From positions 1,064,515 to 1,128,514 of the forward strand of contig NW_004450661.1 in assembly GCF_000321225.1 (NCBI RefSeq): a stretch of 64,000 nt of DNA, in the 5' to 3' direction. This DNA is from Odobenus rosmarus divergens. Its lineage: Eukaryota; Chordata; Mammalia; Carnivora; Odobenidae. How positions within the stretch are numbered: the first letter of the stretch is position 1; every line of letters begins with the position of its first letter. Below the pieces are notes generated by a model that saw only the letters and a program-made list of their open reading frames with translations, had not been told where the DNA came from and searched no databases. Of this stretch, positions 1-11,994 are shown in pieces. A program made the translations under genes and the position numbers.

Positions 1-113
1 GAAGGAAGGAGGGAGGGAAGGAAGGAGGGAAAGAAGCAAGGGAAGGAAGTGAGGGAAGGAAGGAAGGAGGGAGAGAAGGAAGGAAGGAAGGAGGGGGGAA
101 GGGAGGGAGGGGA
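1..113. repeat. GGAA/GGGA purine microsatellite
   Basis: Irregular (GGAA)n and (GGGA)n units fill the left edge with an almost pure purine strand. The repeat may continue outside the window. The reading frames across it are low-complexity artefacts rich in Glu, Gly, Lys and Arg. Confidence 0.9.
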
Positions 114-224
114 AGCACAGAGCACACAGAAAAGAAGAAAGGGCAGGACTCAGAAAATGAAGGGACAGCTGGACAGGTGTGTGTCTGCGGGATCTCCCAC
201 CAGGGCATCTACATCTGCATGTCC

Positions 225-1360
225 TGCCAGCCCCTCAAACTCAACATGTTCAGATCTGAACTCAGCAGGTCTCCCCCCAGACATGGGCCTTCTTTGTTGT
301 ACTCATTTCTGTTAGTGACCTCACCATCCACCCCATCAGCCCAGTCTAGAAATGTGTGTCCTCTTGAAAGGATGCCTCCTACCAGCCCTCCCCCTTCTCC
401 AACACGGGATTTGTTCTCAGGTTTGCTGACTCTATGTCTGTTAGCTCTCTGGGGGTGAAGGAGTCACATATTCCGTTCATCGGATCTGAGCTGACCTCTC
501 GCTGTGTTTCTCTTGTCTCGTGCCTCAGTTATGGGGCGGGGACCCAGCACTCTTCCTCCTTCGCCACGCTGCCTCCTGGATCATGGTGCTGTCCCTCGCT
601 GGCACCCAGTGTTCCCGTCCATTTGAGCCCACCGCCCTGACCCTCTTGCTACTGCCCCATTCCCAGCCAGCCCTCAGCACTGCCCACCTAGTATGCTGGG
701 AGGGCCTTCTCCTTGGACTGGCTGGCTCCAGGCTCTCCCCAGGCCCATCACTGTACACGCCAATGTCAAATTCCTGTCCTAACAGCACTCGACACAGGGA
801 TCAAGTCACTCTTAAATCCCTCACCATTCCCTATCACAAAATCTAAACTTCTTGGCCTACCACTAAATGTCACCCTCTCTCCCTCCTCCCCGCTACCTAG
901 CCACCCCCCCGCCCCCACCTATCTTCCTAATCTTCATCCTACATTTTGCTTCTTGTCCCTTTTCAAACTAAAATACAGCTTCTGGTCTACACCCTGTGTT
1001 TTCCCCTCTCTGCCCTTTGCTGCAGCTACTCATCTCCCTGGGATTCCCTTCCTAAATCGGCACACATCCTATTTCTACCCATCCTTCAAGACCTGTTTCA
1101 CCTAATTTCCTTCATGAAGTCAAATCTCATCTTCTTGGTTAATGTGTATTTGATCTCTCTCCTCTGAACTCCTATAACACTTTATTTACATCTATGTATG
1201 ACATTTATATCTTTCCACCTTGCATCGTAAATATCTGTGTACTTAATTTATTTCCCCCAGTAAACTGAAGGCTCCTTAAAGACCCAATATGTACAGATTG
1301 ATTCATCATTGTATCTTTCATGGGGCCTAGTACAATAAATATTTATCTGGCATATATAGG
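225..1360 (+). mobile_element. L2 LINE relic, sense, 3' portion
   Basis: This is a CT-rich, diverged sequence with the order of motifs typical of the L2 3' end. It has a segment about opposing Ca/Ct-rich phrases around 240-340, then 'aaacttcttggcctaccac' near 845, 'cctccctgggattccc'-like text near 1035 and 'ccttcaagacctgttt' near 1083. It ends in a 'ggggcctagtacaataaatatttat' type tail near 1322-1345. The element is ancient and has no intact frame. The central part is degraded and the left boundary is uncertain. Confidence 0.6.
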
Positions 1361-1619
1361 CCACATAAATGACATTAACTGTCTACGTATTTATCCTTTG
1401 TAGGACCTCTATTTACTTATCAAACTAAATTTGACAGTGGTTAGAAAAAACCTAGCATACCAGAGCAGCAGAGCAGCGAAGAGAGTCCCTATGACAAGAG
1501 AGATTCATAAAAGAAGCCTGTGTAAATCAGGAGTGTGTCATATGAACAGTTGCACGTGTGTGTGGGCATGGGCGTGTGTGTGCACAAGCATGCGTGCACG
1601 GTAGGGCTTTGAAAGCATG
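1361..1619. other. No gene seen
   Basis: Unique-looking sequence with a short mixed GT/CA-rich stretch at about 1553-1603. No exon-like structure was recognised. Confidence 0.5.
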
Positions 1620-1765
1620 CAGGACTGGTTTCCAACCCTAGCGCTAACACTTGATAGCTATGTGACATTGGACAACTTATTTTGCATATCTAACTTCATT
1701 TCCGTGCTTACAAAATAGAGATTAAACATACTTTATAATGTTATTAAGAGGATCATTTATTCATT
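1620..1765 (+). mobile_element. MIR SINE relic, sense
   Basis: The core matches MIR style: 'agctatgtgacattggaca', then 'taacttcatttccgtgctt', an A-rich 'caaaatagagattaaa', and a decayed tail. It is heavily diverged and has no target-site duplication, as expected for a pre-eutherian SINE. Confidence 0.6.
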
Positions 1766-2144
1766 TCATCAGTGAGCATTTTACTGAGTCTGCATTATTT
1801 GCCAGTTCCTGGGAGAAACAAAATAATATCCATATATTTGCCAGCGGGCCTGGCACATTAAATATTTTAGTAAGTTTAGTATTTAACATTAGAGCGATTA
1901 GAGAAGTATTGGAGCTACACTCTTGCACATACGTGTGCATAGGGATAGAGAAAGCTATAGGTCCCAACTAAGAATCTTTGTTTTAAAATCTGGACAGAGG
2001 GACATACAGTTTCATTTCTTTAGCGAGAATTTTTTCTTTCCCCGTTAGTTTGAATATGTTTTTTCCGTTTTATTCTCTTAGTATCCATACCTATAGAAAA
2101 ATCAAGAGTAAGGCCATTTGGCGAGTGCCTACTATTTGATATCA

Positions 2145-2278
2145 TTTTTTTTTTTTTTTAAGTAGGCTGCACACCCAACTTGGAACGCAATACGGGGCTT
2201 GAACTCACAACCCTGAGATCGAGACCTGAGCTCACCATTAAGTCAGGAGCTTAGCCAACTGAGTCACTCAGGTGCCCC
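2145..2278 (-). mobile_element. Can-SINE, antisense
   Basis: Poly-T at the left and 'gagtcactcaggtgcccc' at the right mark an inverted carnivore tRNA-Lys SINE, a short older version without the CT-rich block. Imperfect flanking duplications ('ctatttgatatca' at 2132 and 'ctatttgctatca' at 2278) mark the insertion ends. It landed in or beside a MIR relic. Confidence 0.85.
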
Positions 2279-2289
2279 TATTTGCTATC

Positions 2290-2400
2290 ACTCTCCCAAC
2301 AACTCCCTAAGGAAGACAGCTGATTTGCATTTTATGAGTGAAGAAACAGAGAGGGTAGTAGCTTCGAAGGGGCACACAGCCTGTGAATTGTGGGGTCCTC
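2290..2400 (-). mobile_element. MIR relic, antisense
   Basis: The phrase 'gcattttatgagtgaagaaa' followed by 'cagagaggg...gcacacagc' is the reverse of the MIR core (base-2 gradient of 'aaactgaggcacagagagg' type). It is diverged and short. Confidence 0.5.
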
Positions 2401-4337
2401 CTCCAAATACCACACTTTCCTCCTGCTTAGGGTTCTGCTGGTGAGGTGTCCTAAATACTAGGCCAGGGTGAGGAACCATGATTGGCACTACCAATTTCCC
2501 AGAAGTTCTGTCATTACTCCTTCTGGGTTCTCAGAAATCTTGAAACAACGTTGGTTTCAAATCCTGTCTAAAGAGAAAACAACCTTTTTTTTGGAGGAAG
2601 AGTTCATATTACTCTCCCTACGTTCTCACCTGCTCTTAGAGGAGGTGACCTCTGCCACCTGTTCGCGTCTTTACTATCTGCTAGTTCCTCCCCAGTGAGG
2701 AAAAAATGATTAATTCCTGACTTTTCCTAGGGAGCAGGGTTATTGGCCTCAAAAACAGAAATAGACCCAGCAGGTCATCTGGCATAGGCTTCCACATCTT
2801 TCTTCCTCCTGGGTGAAGGAGAGCCCATTGCATTTCCCTTGTCCACGTGATACAGAGAACTGGGTTTACCCTGCTCATCATGGTGTGTGTGATCTCTAGT
2901 GTTCAACCCCGTAGCAGTTTGTTGAGGGGTGCCCTTCAGACCCAAACCCCCACCCCACCCCCTGGGATGGCTTGTCTCAAGGCCCAGATTCCAGCGTGGA
3001 AGTGAGAGGCCCCCACTTTGACATCAGTTCTTAGCAGATTTCTCTCTTCTAAGTTGTACCATAGATCCATACCCTTGCCAAGCCACTAATAAAATCAATG
3101 TTTTTGTTTCCTTTTACCTAGCGGTTATATATATATATATATATATATATAACGGCCAGAATCCAGAAGGAGAAAGAGGGTCATTTTAGGGGCGGAACCA
3201 CTGGCTCCATTACTAGGTCAGGGGCTTTCTGCATCGCTTTCTGCTTCTTTGTTCTACATCAAAGCTAACCTTATTTTCATAGCTCAGCTAACCTGCAGGA
3301 CTCTTCAGTGATTTTAAGCCACATACACAAATACTGTTGAACAACCTGCAAAAGAAGGCCTGTCACTGGAAACTTAATCATTTTACAGTTGACAAAGAGT
3401 AAGAGATGGTAGTACTTGCTTAAGGGCCCAGAATTCAAAACTAAAAACTGCTTATTCTAATTTTGTCAGAAATAGCTCATACACATTAACCAAGTTAATT
3501 CTGACAAAAGTCTGTCTAGGCAGCTTTCCTTATATTTCTACTTACCATCTTAAAAATAATGTTTTAGCCCCAGCCCCACCACCAAAGTCCTGCAACTCGG
3601 ACAAAGTCTTCTTCTGGGCCTCAATTTCCTCATCTGAATAGTGGGTATTCCGATCCAGACCATTTCTGACACCCTTCCTTCCCCCACATTCTACTTATAG
3701 TCAGAAGTTAGTATTTGGGCCTGGGTTGCCTTCAGGGTGTATTGTGGGTTATGAGAGGTTTTGGGGAAGGAGTGAGTCTAGAGGAAAAATCTAATAAATA
3801 AAAAGGGAGAAACTTGCCAGATGCAAAGTGGGAGTTTATTCCAGGCATATTAAATTATCATGAAACATATCCATCTACATTTATTAAGAACAGGAAACTC
3901 ATCTCTGCTTGCCTAAAGCCCTCATTTCCAAAGCATTAACAAATTATTCATTTCCTTCATAATTTTGTTAGTCCTTGGGGTATTTAACACCAGGAGTTTG
4001 ACCATATTATCACTTATCCTCATAACATGTGATAAAGACAATACTAAATATTTTACACAAATGAGAGTGGATATGGCTTATGGATCCTCATTAATTTCTT
4101 TTGCTTTTGGCATAATAGCTTAATACTTTACCATAGACTTTTTTTCACCCCAAACAGAACAGATATGTCTCAGATTTGCAGTATTTTCATAGATAAATAC
4201 CACTGATCACATAACAAAAAAATTCTTTCATGCAAATGTGTGTCAAAGATTATCAAAATGAGAAAGTTTTCCTTCCTCAGCCCCTTAAAAAACAAGATTT
4301 GAAAGCAGGCCATATCACTATTTACCTGTATACTCTG
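2401..4337. other. No gene seen; (TA)n at 3125-3152
   Basis: Intergenic sequence. It holds a near-perfect (TA)n microsatellite at 3125-3152 and a short MIR-like core at about 3595-3650 ('ctgggcctcaatttcctcat'). No coding exon or other repeat was recognised. Confidence 0.5.
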
Positions 4338-4930
4338 TATTGGTCTTCTAACCTTGCTGTATAACATACTACCACAAGCAGCCACTCAAAGCAACAATCC
4401 AGTTATTAGCTCCTACTTCTGTAGGACAGAAGTCTGTGTGAGGTCTACAGGGTTTTCCACACAACAAGGCCAAAATCAAGGGTTGACCAGTTGGCTTTTG
4501 TCTGGGAGACCTGGGAATGAATCTGCTTCTAAGTTTGTTTAGGTTGTTGGCAGAAATTGGTTCTCATGATTGCAAGACTGAAGTCCAATTTCCTTGCTGG
4601 CTATTGGTGAGGGGAAGCTCTTAGGTCCTTAATGTTGTCCACATCCTTGACACATGGACCTTTCCTTCTTCAAGCCAGCAATGGTGTGTCAAATCCTCTT
4701 TATGTTCTGAATCTCTGATTTCTTCTTTTGCAGCTAGCTAGAGAAAACTCTCTTTTAAAGGGTTCATCTATTGGGTCAGACCCACAGGTATAACCTTCAT
4801 ATGTCAAGGTCAACTGACTTGGGATTTTAATTACATATGCAAAATTCTTTCTTAGCACTACCTAGTGTTTGAATGAATAACCAGGAGGCAAGAATCTTGA
4901 GGAGCCCTTTTTAGAATTTTGTCTACCACA
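4338..4930 (-). repeat. Ancient LTR-like interspersed repeat, family not assigned
   Basis: It opens with 'accttgctgtataacatact' and continues with 'caaggccaaaatcaagg', 'aggttgttggcagaaattgg', 'ttcaagccagcaatggtgtg' and 'tttaattacatatgcaaaat'. This order of phrases recurs genome-wide in mammals and resembles an inverted old LTR. I cannot name the subfamily, and the strand is inferred from similarity to inverted MLT1-type LTRs. Confidence 0.5.
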
Positions 4931-5194
4931 TACTCTAACACAATTAAGCAAGTTACCTAACCTCCACAGACCTGAGGTTTTTTAGAATCCTACTCTGATA
5001 GCTTTGATGACTAGACCTGCCAAGAAATTATACTTACTATAACTTTATAGCACCAGCCAATTAAAAACAAAAGAAAACAACAACAACAACAAAACTGCCA
5101 ACAAACAAAAAACTCTCTCAGATTGGGTCTACAAGATATTCAAACATACGAATGAAAAAGAATCAGATTTAATTATTATTAGTTTAGCTCACTG

Positions 5195-5275
5195 CTATTT
5201 CCCCAGCCCTTACAACAGCATCTGGCACAAAGTAGGTCCTCATTAAATATAGTGTTTGCTGAATGAATGCATATA
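5195..5275 (+). mobile_element. L2-type 3' tail
   Basis: 'agcatctggcacaaagtagg' followed by 'tcattaaatatagtgtttgc' and 'tgaatgaatgcat' is the characteristic L2 3' terminus. Only the tail is preserved. Confidence 0.6.
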
Positions 5276-5382
5276 ATGCACTCATCAGAGCCCTTTAGTT
5301 AAGTGCTTACTGCACACAATACATTTGTGCTAAGTTCAGTGAAGAATACAAAGACTCATAAAGCTCCATCTTCTCCTATGAT

Positions 5383-5848
5383 GATTAATTTTATGTGTCA
5401 ACTTACCCAAGCTTCGGTGCCTAGTTGTTTGGTCAAACACTGGTCTAAAAGGTTGCTGAAAGTGAAAGTATTTTTTTTAGACGTGATTGACATTTGAGTC
5501 AGGAAACATTGAGAAAGCAGATTACTCTCCATGATGTGGGTGGGTCTCATCTAATCAGTTGAAGACCTTAAGAGAAAAGACTGAAGTCCCAGAAGGAAGA
5601 CAAAGTTCTGTTGCCAGGCTGCCTTCAGGCTCAAGGCTACAACATAAAGAGAGAGAGAAAGAGACTGAAATATCAACTCTGTAGAGTTTGCCTGGCAGAG
5701 TTTAGACTTGCTAGCCCCACAAATTGCATGAGCCAATTCTTTAAAATAAATCTCTTTCCGTGTATCTATATACCGATATTGATATCTGTATCTACACACA
5801 CATATATCCTATTGGTTCTGTTTCTCTGGAGAACACTAATAACACCAC
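5383..5848 (+). repeat. Dispersed repeat family A, copy 1
   Basis: It runs from 'gatgattaattttatgtgtc' through 'gatgtgggtgggtctcatct' to 'cctattggttctgtttctct' and 'ggagaacactaataac', with a short TATC-rich stretch inside. The copy at 27662-28145 is the same family in the opposite orientation. The family is common in mammals, but I cannot assign its name with confidence. Confidence 0.65.
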
Positions 5849-6129
5849 CTTTAAGAGGTTAGAATCACATTGGGAAGATTAAAATGTGTACAAAGGAAAA
5901 CAATGAATAGCAGGTGATTACTCATAAATGGAGAGGAATAAACTGTCTTGGATTAAATGAAGATGGGTGATCAAAGGAGACTTTATGAGCAAAGAGGGGT
6001 TTAATCTGGAGCTTAAAGAATAGATGAGAACAGGTAGAAAAGAGAAGGGAGGGTGTTGCACATAAGCAGACCTGGGGAGGTGGGCAGAGAGTGTTATGTT
6101 GTGTTTGTAAGGAAGAGAACAGCTCAGCT
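5849..6129. other. No gene seen
   Basis: A/G-rich sequence that may include a very old repeat ('ggtttaatctggagcttaaa'). Nothing can be assigned. Confidence 0.4.
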
Positions 6130-6535
6130 AAAGGGTAGGCTCTTGGCTCTCCAGCTTCATTCCCACCTCAGAGCCACTGCACTCATCCCCCTTGCCCAGA
6201 AGGGCCTTGCCTTAGGTCTTCATATGCTGGAGCCTCTTGTCTCAGACATTGGCTCAGCTATAGTCTTTGCAGAGAGGCCTTCCCTGACCACCAGCTCAAA
6301 CAGTGCCTCCTCCAAACCTGTCCTATTCCCCTGATTTGCTTTCTCTACACACATACCAGTGTGTGGAATTATTCCTATTTTTTCCCCCTCAGTAGGACCG
6401 TGCACCTAAGTCCCATGAGAGCAGGATTCATTCACTCACGGGATTTGTTCACCTCTTCGTCTCCAGCACCTTGAACAGTGAATAGTGTATATTGGGCACT
6501 CTCTCCGTAAACATGAACTGAATGAATAAATGTTG
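6130..6535 (+). mobile_element. L2 LINE 3' end, sense
   Basis: Successive L2 landmarks are visible: 'gcagagaggccttccctgac' near 6270, 'gtgcacctaagtcccatgag' with 'agcaggattc' near 6400-6430, and 'ctccagcaccttgaacagtg' near 6460. It ends with 'gaactgaatgaataaatg' near 6515-6532. It is a diverged non-coding relic. Confidence 0.75.
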
Positions 6536-6919
6536 ATTTTAGGACTCAGTATGTCCTTGCTGAGTCACTGAAAGCAGAAAAGAGATCAAGAAAAACAAAG
6601 AGGCCACTCACAAGGTACAACAGAGATACCTACAACCATCATGTCTGGTCCCAAAGACTTGCTCTTTGTCTTCTTTCCCTTTCTCTCCAAAGCAGCTGTC
6701 GCTCAGTTGCACTGCTGAGGTAACAGTCTTGCTGGATAAAGAGCCCCTCACTCAAATTCCCCACCATGTCAGTTTCAAACCAAACTGCTTTCCAGAGAGG
6801 AGACCTTGTGCTCCTCTCCTCAGGTTTCCCACTTATTGGAGAAATGGCAGGCCGTCAAGATGAGCTCTCCGCTTCCCTGGCCTCACTTCAGGGGCTGTCC
6901 TTTATCACCGACTGTGTTT

Positions 6920-7085
6920 GTTTTTTTTATTTTTTGTAAATAGAGTTTTATTTGGAACATAGCCGTGCCCATTCATTACCAGTCATTATGGCCGCTTTCA
7001 TACTGCAATAGCAGAGTTGAGAAGTTTTGACAGACTGTATCACCTGCAAAGCCCCAAGGGTTTACTATAAGTTTACAGAAGAAGA
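6920..7085 (+). mobile_element. hAT-Charlie-type (MER1-group) DNA transposon relic
   Basis: 'gtaaatagagttttatttgg' with 'aacatagccgtgcccattca' and later 'gcagagttgagaagttttga' and 'cacctgcaaagcc' match the widespread non-autonomous hAT-Charlie sequence. The terminal inverted repeats are worn. The family assignment is from memory. Confidence 0.6.
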
Positions 7086-7373
7086 TTGTGAGAAAAAAAG
7101 TTGACAGAAACTTTGCAGAACAAGTTGGCAAAACTCTGAAGATTGATCAACAAAGGAGTTAAAGTTGGGGAGGTTTTTACTGCATTTATTTATCACCAAC
7201 TCTTCATTTTTCCCTTTCTGCCTGAGTAGAAGATGTGTTCCATTTCCATTCAGAAGATTTCCTTCTTCGCTTGTTCTCCTCACCCCCTTCCTTGGTGACC
7301 TTTCCCTGCTTCCCACACCCTTCACGCGGCTGTCCAGGGATCCTCAGGAAGCCACATCTCATGCGGCTTTCTT

Positions 7374-8284
7374 TCTTTCTTTTTTTTTTAAATTTTTTTA
7401 TTGTTATGTTAATCACCATACATTACATCATTAGTTTTGGATGTAGTGTTCCATGATTCATTGTTTGTGCATAACACCCAGTGCTCCACGCAGAACATGC
7501 CCTCTTTAATACCCATCACCAGGCTAACCCATCCCCCCACCCCCCTCCCCTCTAGAACCCTCAGTTTGTTTTTCAGAGTCCATCGTCTCTCATGGTTCGT
7601 CTCCCCCTCCAACTTACTCCCCTTCATTCTTCCCCTCCTGCTATCTTCTTCTTCTTTTTTTTCTTAACATATATTGCATTATTTGTTTCAGAAGTACAGA
7701 TCTGTGATTCAACAGTCTTGCACAATTCACAGTGCTCACCATAGCACGTACCCTCCCCATTGTCTATCACCCAGCCACCCCATCCCTCCCACCCCCCACC
7801 ACTCCAGCAACCCTCAGTTTGTTTCCTGAGGTTAAAAATTCCTCATATCAGCAAGGTCATATGGTACATGGTCTTTCTCTGATTGACTTATTTCACTCAG
7901 CATAACACCCTCCAGTTCCATCCACGTTGTTGCAAATGGCAAGATCTCATTCCTTTTTATGGCTGCATAATATTCCATTGTGTATATATACCACATCTTC
8001 TTTATCCATTCATCTGTCGATGGACATCTTGGCTCTTTCCACAGTTTGGCTATTGTGGACATTGCTGCTATAAACGTTGGGGTGCACGTACCCCTTCGGA
8101 TCCCTACATTTGTATCTTTGGGGTAAATACCCAGTAGTGCAATTGCTGGATCGTATGGTAGCTCTATTTTCAACTGTTTGAGGAACCTCCATACTGTTTT
8201 CCAGAGGGGTTGCACCAGCTTGCATTCCCACCAACAGTGTAGGAGGGTTCCCCTTTCTCCACATCCCCGCCAACATCTGTTCAC
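7374..8284 (-). mobile_element. 5'-truncated carnivore L1, antisense (ORF2 C-terminus + 3' UTR)
   Basis: On the minus strand, about 150 codons of uninterrupted L1 ORF2 C-terminal sequence lie between roughly 7840 and 8284. They include the His-Cys-Trp-Trp-Glu-Cys motif, the 'ALLGIYPKD' segment and the 'YYAAIKRNEI' segment. A 3' UTR with a G-rich tract follows (C-rich on + at about 7529-7552), and the poly-A tail is the T-rich run at 7379-7405. An 11-bp target-site duplication (gcggctttctt at 7363-7373 and 8285-8295) brackets it. The duplication, intact frame and preserved tail indicate a fairly young insertion. The part of the frame right of 8285 is unrelated host sequence. Confidence 0.93.
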
Positions 8285-8295
8285 GCGGCTTTCTT

Positions 8296-8941
8296 GCTCT
8301 AACATCTTCACTGGCTCCTCGAACTCAAATTCCTGAGTGTGGCATTCAGGACCCTCCTGGTAAGCAAGGTCAGCTTTCTTCTTCAATCCTCTTTTTTCTG
8401 CCTCCCAGGCTTACACTGGTCTCAAGGCATAGAGGATACAAGTCATCGCCTGCACTTTTAACAGAGTGAAGCTGTTGGCCTGCAGCTGTGACCGGGGTAT
8501 ATGTGACCACAGGGAATCTGGCGTAAAGGCATCTGGCCAGGCAAAGTCCACCACGTCAGTATTACTGTGTTCCATGACCAGCTAAGCCACCCTGGAGGGA
8601 GTCTGAGGGCGTTGGCTTCTTCTGGTAAATTCTTCTTGGCCATCTGTCCATTTGAGGGTGGGTGTGTGACGGCGTTACTGAGCATACAAAGCCTTTCAAA
8701 CCAGGGATTTGGGATTTTAGAACTGTCCGTTATTTTATATCAGTCCGAGCCCCCTATCCCCTGCATTAGCATGGGTGACTGGAAGCCGAATAAGTGTTAG
8801 AGTGGCACAAGGTGAGAAATTCATTCAACAAACATTGAGCAAATATTTAAGTACTTAATGTAGACTACAGAGAGTAACAGAGTATGCCATTTTGGTGTAT
8901 TGATTATATTGAGCTAGAGGAGCTTAAAAAACAACAGACAC
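8296..8941. other. No gene seen
   Basis: Unique-looking intergenic sequence. Short frames on both strands have no recognisable protein similarity. Confidence 0.5.
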
Positions 8942-9128
8942 GGGGCGCTTGGGTGGCTCAGTCAGGTAAGCGTCTGCCTTCGGCTCAGGTCATGATCCTG
9001 GGGTCCTGGGATCGAGCCCCGCATCGGGCTCCCTGCTCAGCAGAGAGCCTGCTTCTCCCTCTCTTCCTTGCTTGTGCTCTCTCTCACTCACTCTCTCTCT
9101 CAAATAAGTAAATAAAATCTTTAAAACA
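8942..9128 (+). mobile_element. Can-SINE, sense
   Basis: A full-length element: tRNA-like head 'ggggcgcttgggtggctcag', a 'tcaggtcatgatcctggggt' middle, a (CT)n block at about 9080-9105, and a 'aaataagtaaataaaatctt' tail. An 'acaacagacac' duplication flanks it (8931 and about 9139), separated from the tail by an A/C-rich stretch. Confidence 0.93.
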
Positions 9129-9144
9129 ACAACGATGACAACAG

Positions 9145-10740
9145 ACACAGGAAAAGAGCTCTCTGACTTCCCTTCCTGAAAGCAGGAAATCAAATGCCCC
9201 ATGTGGAAGATGCCTTCCCTATACCAGAAGGAAAAGAACATTCTTATTACCAGAGATGGGGAGTTGAAGCCAAGAGAAATCTGTAAAACAGAGCTTGTCA
9301 AAACCTTATCTTCCTGTAGCCTTCCCATATATTTTTGTTATTTTGCCATAATTGCTGCTCTTTGTTTAATCTAGTACATAAACACTTAGGCCTAACTGCT
9401 TTTTGGGTCTTCATTTTCCATATTCCATGTAGACATAAAAATAATAAAAGCTGTATGCCTTTCTCCCGTTCATCTGTCCTATATCAACCTAATTCTTAGG
9501 TCCAGCCAGAGACCCTAGGAAGGTATAGGCACCATTCTGCCTCCACTACACCACGTCAAGATGCTCATCGTATAAGAGGGGAATAAAAACACATACGTAC
9601 TATTGTTTCAGAAAAAGAGCTGCTATAATAAAGCCCTGTGCAATATCATCCACAGGGAGTGAACAGAGAGATAATGCCTCTCTCACAGTCTAAAGAGGAC
9701 TGGCAAGGCTTCATGGAGGAGGTGCCAGAACACAGAGGGTATGAGTTTGAGGCAAGGTTAGAAAGGGAAATAGGTTTCCCAGATTTCAACTGTATTTGCA
9801 GTATAACTTGAGTAATATTTTAAAACTTCACCACAGAACACATTTTTTTTCAGTGCATTACTTTGGTCGTCCCAAAGGATCCCGGCAAGCTTTTCTATTC
9901 CTTTGATCTAAGTGTCAACAGAAGTTTGCAAGCAACAGCTTGAAAGAACGGTTGCAGGGTATCAGGGTATGAGGAGGGAGTTTTGACTTCGAGGCTTCCA
10001 GGCTGTGCTGAACATGGCAGTCTTGAAAGGTAGCTGCACTTTTGTTGAAACTTCGAGACAGAAGCAGAAGGAATCATGGCAGGGTGAACGGAAGGGAAGA
10101 GCCCAGGGCACACCTCATGCTAGAGAGTTGTGGGACTGGAGCCAGGGTCATTCAGGGAAGTTTTAAATAGCAGATCCATCGTGATGTTTCTGGAAGAGCA
10201 CATAATTCAACCGAGAGAGCCCATATGCTTATAAATTATAAGGCGATGATTAGCCACATAGACAAGGAGCTAGAGGAAAGGTGCCTTCTGTTAGAGATGG
10301 GCTGCAGAACTCCCATGTCACAAAATGCCTCCTGGTTCATTTGCAGGACTCAGGGCGATGAGTAAGAACAAGAGCCCAGCAGACATGGCATTCTGGGTCA
10401 AACCAATTTTGTTGCCAAAGGACAACACCAGGAGTAATGGCTCCTAAGATTATCACCTCGGGTGGTGGAGCTATCCTGTACATTCCTAACTTCTTCCTGT
10501 AAATGTCACCTTTAAAGTATTGAATCAAAAGAAGTAAGCATTTAACCCATTTGTGATAGCCTTCCCATATTGCTCTTCAAAAGGGCTGGCTGTATTAATT
10601 CACTGTGCCTGCAACAGTGTGCACGCACGCCAGACTGGCCACAGCCTCACCTGCACTTAGCAAAAGTAAGTTATTGAGTGAATAATTGATGGTTAAGTAT
10701 ATTGAAAACAGTACCTCAACAGTGGCTTAAGACGCACTTC
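9145..10740. other. No gene seen
   Basis: Unique-looking intergenic sequence. A weak ancient-repeat resemblance exists at about 9690-9770. None of the short frames resembles a known protein. Confidence 0.5.
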
Positions 10741-10963
10741 TTTTTTTTTTAACTTTTATTTTTTTTTAATTTTTTTAAGATTTTATTTATTTATTTGACA
10801 GAGAGAGACACAGCGAGAGAGGGAACACAAGCAGGGGGAGTGGGAGAGGGAGAAGCAGGCTTCCGCCGAGCTGGGAGCCCGATGCGGGACTCGATCCCAG
10901 GACCCTGGGACCATGACCTGAGCTGAAGGCAGATGCTTAACGACTGAGCCACCCAGGCGCCCC
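10741..10963 (-). mobile_element. Can-SINE, antisense, full length
   Basis: The long T-rich tail (10741-10780) is followed by 'gattttatttatttatttga', the purine block and 'cgactgagccacccaggcgc'. Flanking duplications 'ttaagacgcacttctt' (about 10727) and 'ttaaaacacacttctt' (10964) are visible. It belongs to the gacagagagagacacagcg subfamily, which looks young. Confidence 0.95.
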
Positions 10964-11136
10964 TTAAAACACACTTCTTTAATTACTGGAGTTATCTCCT
11001 TAGGCTGGCACAAAGCCCTAATAGGTTTTCAAGAGGAGACAAAGGCATTTCCATTTGAATAGGGTGCCTGTTTCATGATTTCTCCCTTTCCTTCATCCTC
11101 TAAAGGAATCAACACATTCGGTCACTGAGTTCTTTT

Positions 11137-11820
11137 TTTTTTTAATTCCAATTAGTTAACATATAGTGTAATATTCATGTCAGCTATACAATTTAGTGAT
11201 TCAACGCTTCCATACAACACCTGGTGCTCATCACACCCAGTGCCCTCCTTAGTCCCCATCATTTGTTTAACCCACCCCCCCACCCCCAGCCCCCTCTCCT
11301 CTGGTAACCATCAGTGTGTTCTCTGTAGTTAAGAGTCTGTTTCTTGGTTCTCCTCTCTCTTTTTTTCCCTATGATAGTTTGTCTTGTTGCTTAAATTCCA
11401 CATATGAGTGAAATCATATGGTATTTTTCTTTCTCTGACTGACTCATTTCGCTTAGCAAAATTCTCTCTAGCTCTGTTCATGTCATTGCAAATGGCAAGA
11501 TTTCATTGTTTTCATGGCTAAGTAATATTCTGTTGTGATATAGATAGATATAGTAATATTCCATTGTGATATATATATATCTATATATGGATATATATAT
11601 ATCTCACATCTTTATCCATTCATCAGTTGATGGACATTTGGGCTATTTCCATAATTTGGCTATTGTAGATAATGCTGCTATAAATATTGTGGTGCATGTA
11701 ACCCTTCAATTAGTATTTTCATATTCTTTGGGTAAATACCTAGTAGTGCAATTGCTGGATCGTTAGGTAGTTCTATTTTTAAATTCTTGAGGAACCTCCA
11801 TACCGTTTTCCAGAGTGGCT
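11137..11820 (-). mobile_element. 5'-truncated carnivore L1, antisense (older copy)
   Basis: The inverted L1 3' end has the same layout as the copy at 7374-8284: T-rich tail, C-rich (G-rich on minus) 3' UTR tract at about 11271-11296, then ORF2 C-terminus. The ORF2 region is interrupted by an expanded AT/GATA-rich stretch at about 11535-11605 and by stop codons. Duplications 'cactgagttcttttt' (11123) and 'cattgagttcttttt' (11821) flank it. It is more diverged than the 7.4-kb copy. Confidence 0.9.
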
Positions 11821-11994
11821 CATTGAGTTCTTTTTATTCCTTATTTCAAAGGGCTCTTACACATGTCTATCCCATTTTTTTTTATTCCTACTGCTACCAT
11901 CAGTACAATTCAGGTCTTTTAAAACTTAAATTCTGGGCTACCACAAGTGTCTCCCACGGGTCTCCAGTCTTTCCCATGGTAATAATCATAACTC

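Noticed and set aside
3125..3152. (TA)n palindrome as a regulatory cruciform
   Set aside because: It is an ordinary dinucleotide microsatellite with no associated feature.
7832..8386. A 184-codon minus-strand frame as a host gene
   Set aside because: All but the first ~30 codons are L1 ORF2 C-terminus. The N-terminal part is host sequence across the insertion duplication.
8942..9020. tRNA genes at the SINE heads
   Set aside because: The heads derive from tRNA-Lys and keep A/B-box-like text, but they lack a foldable full cloverleaf and are parts of SINEs.
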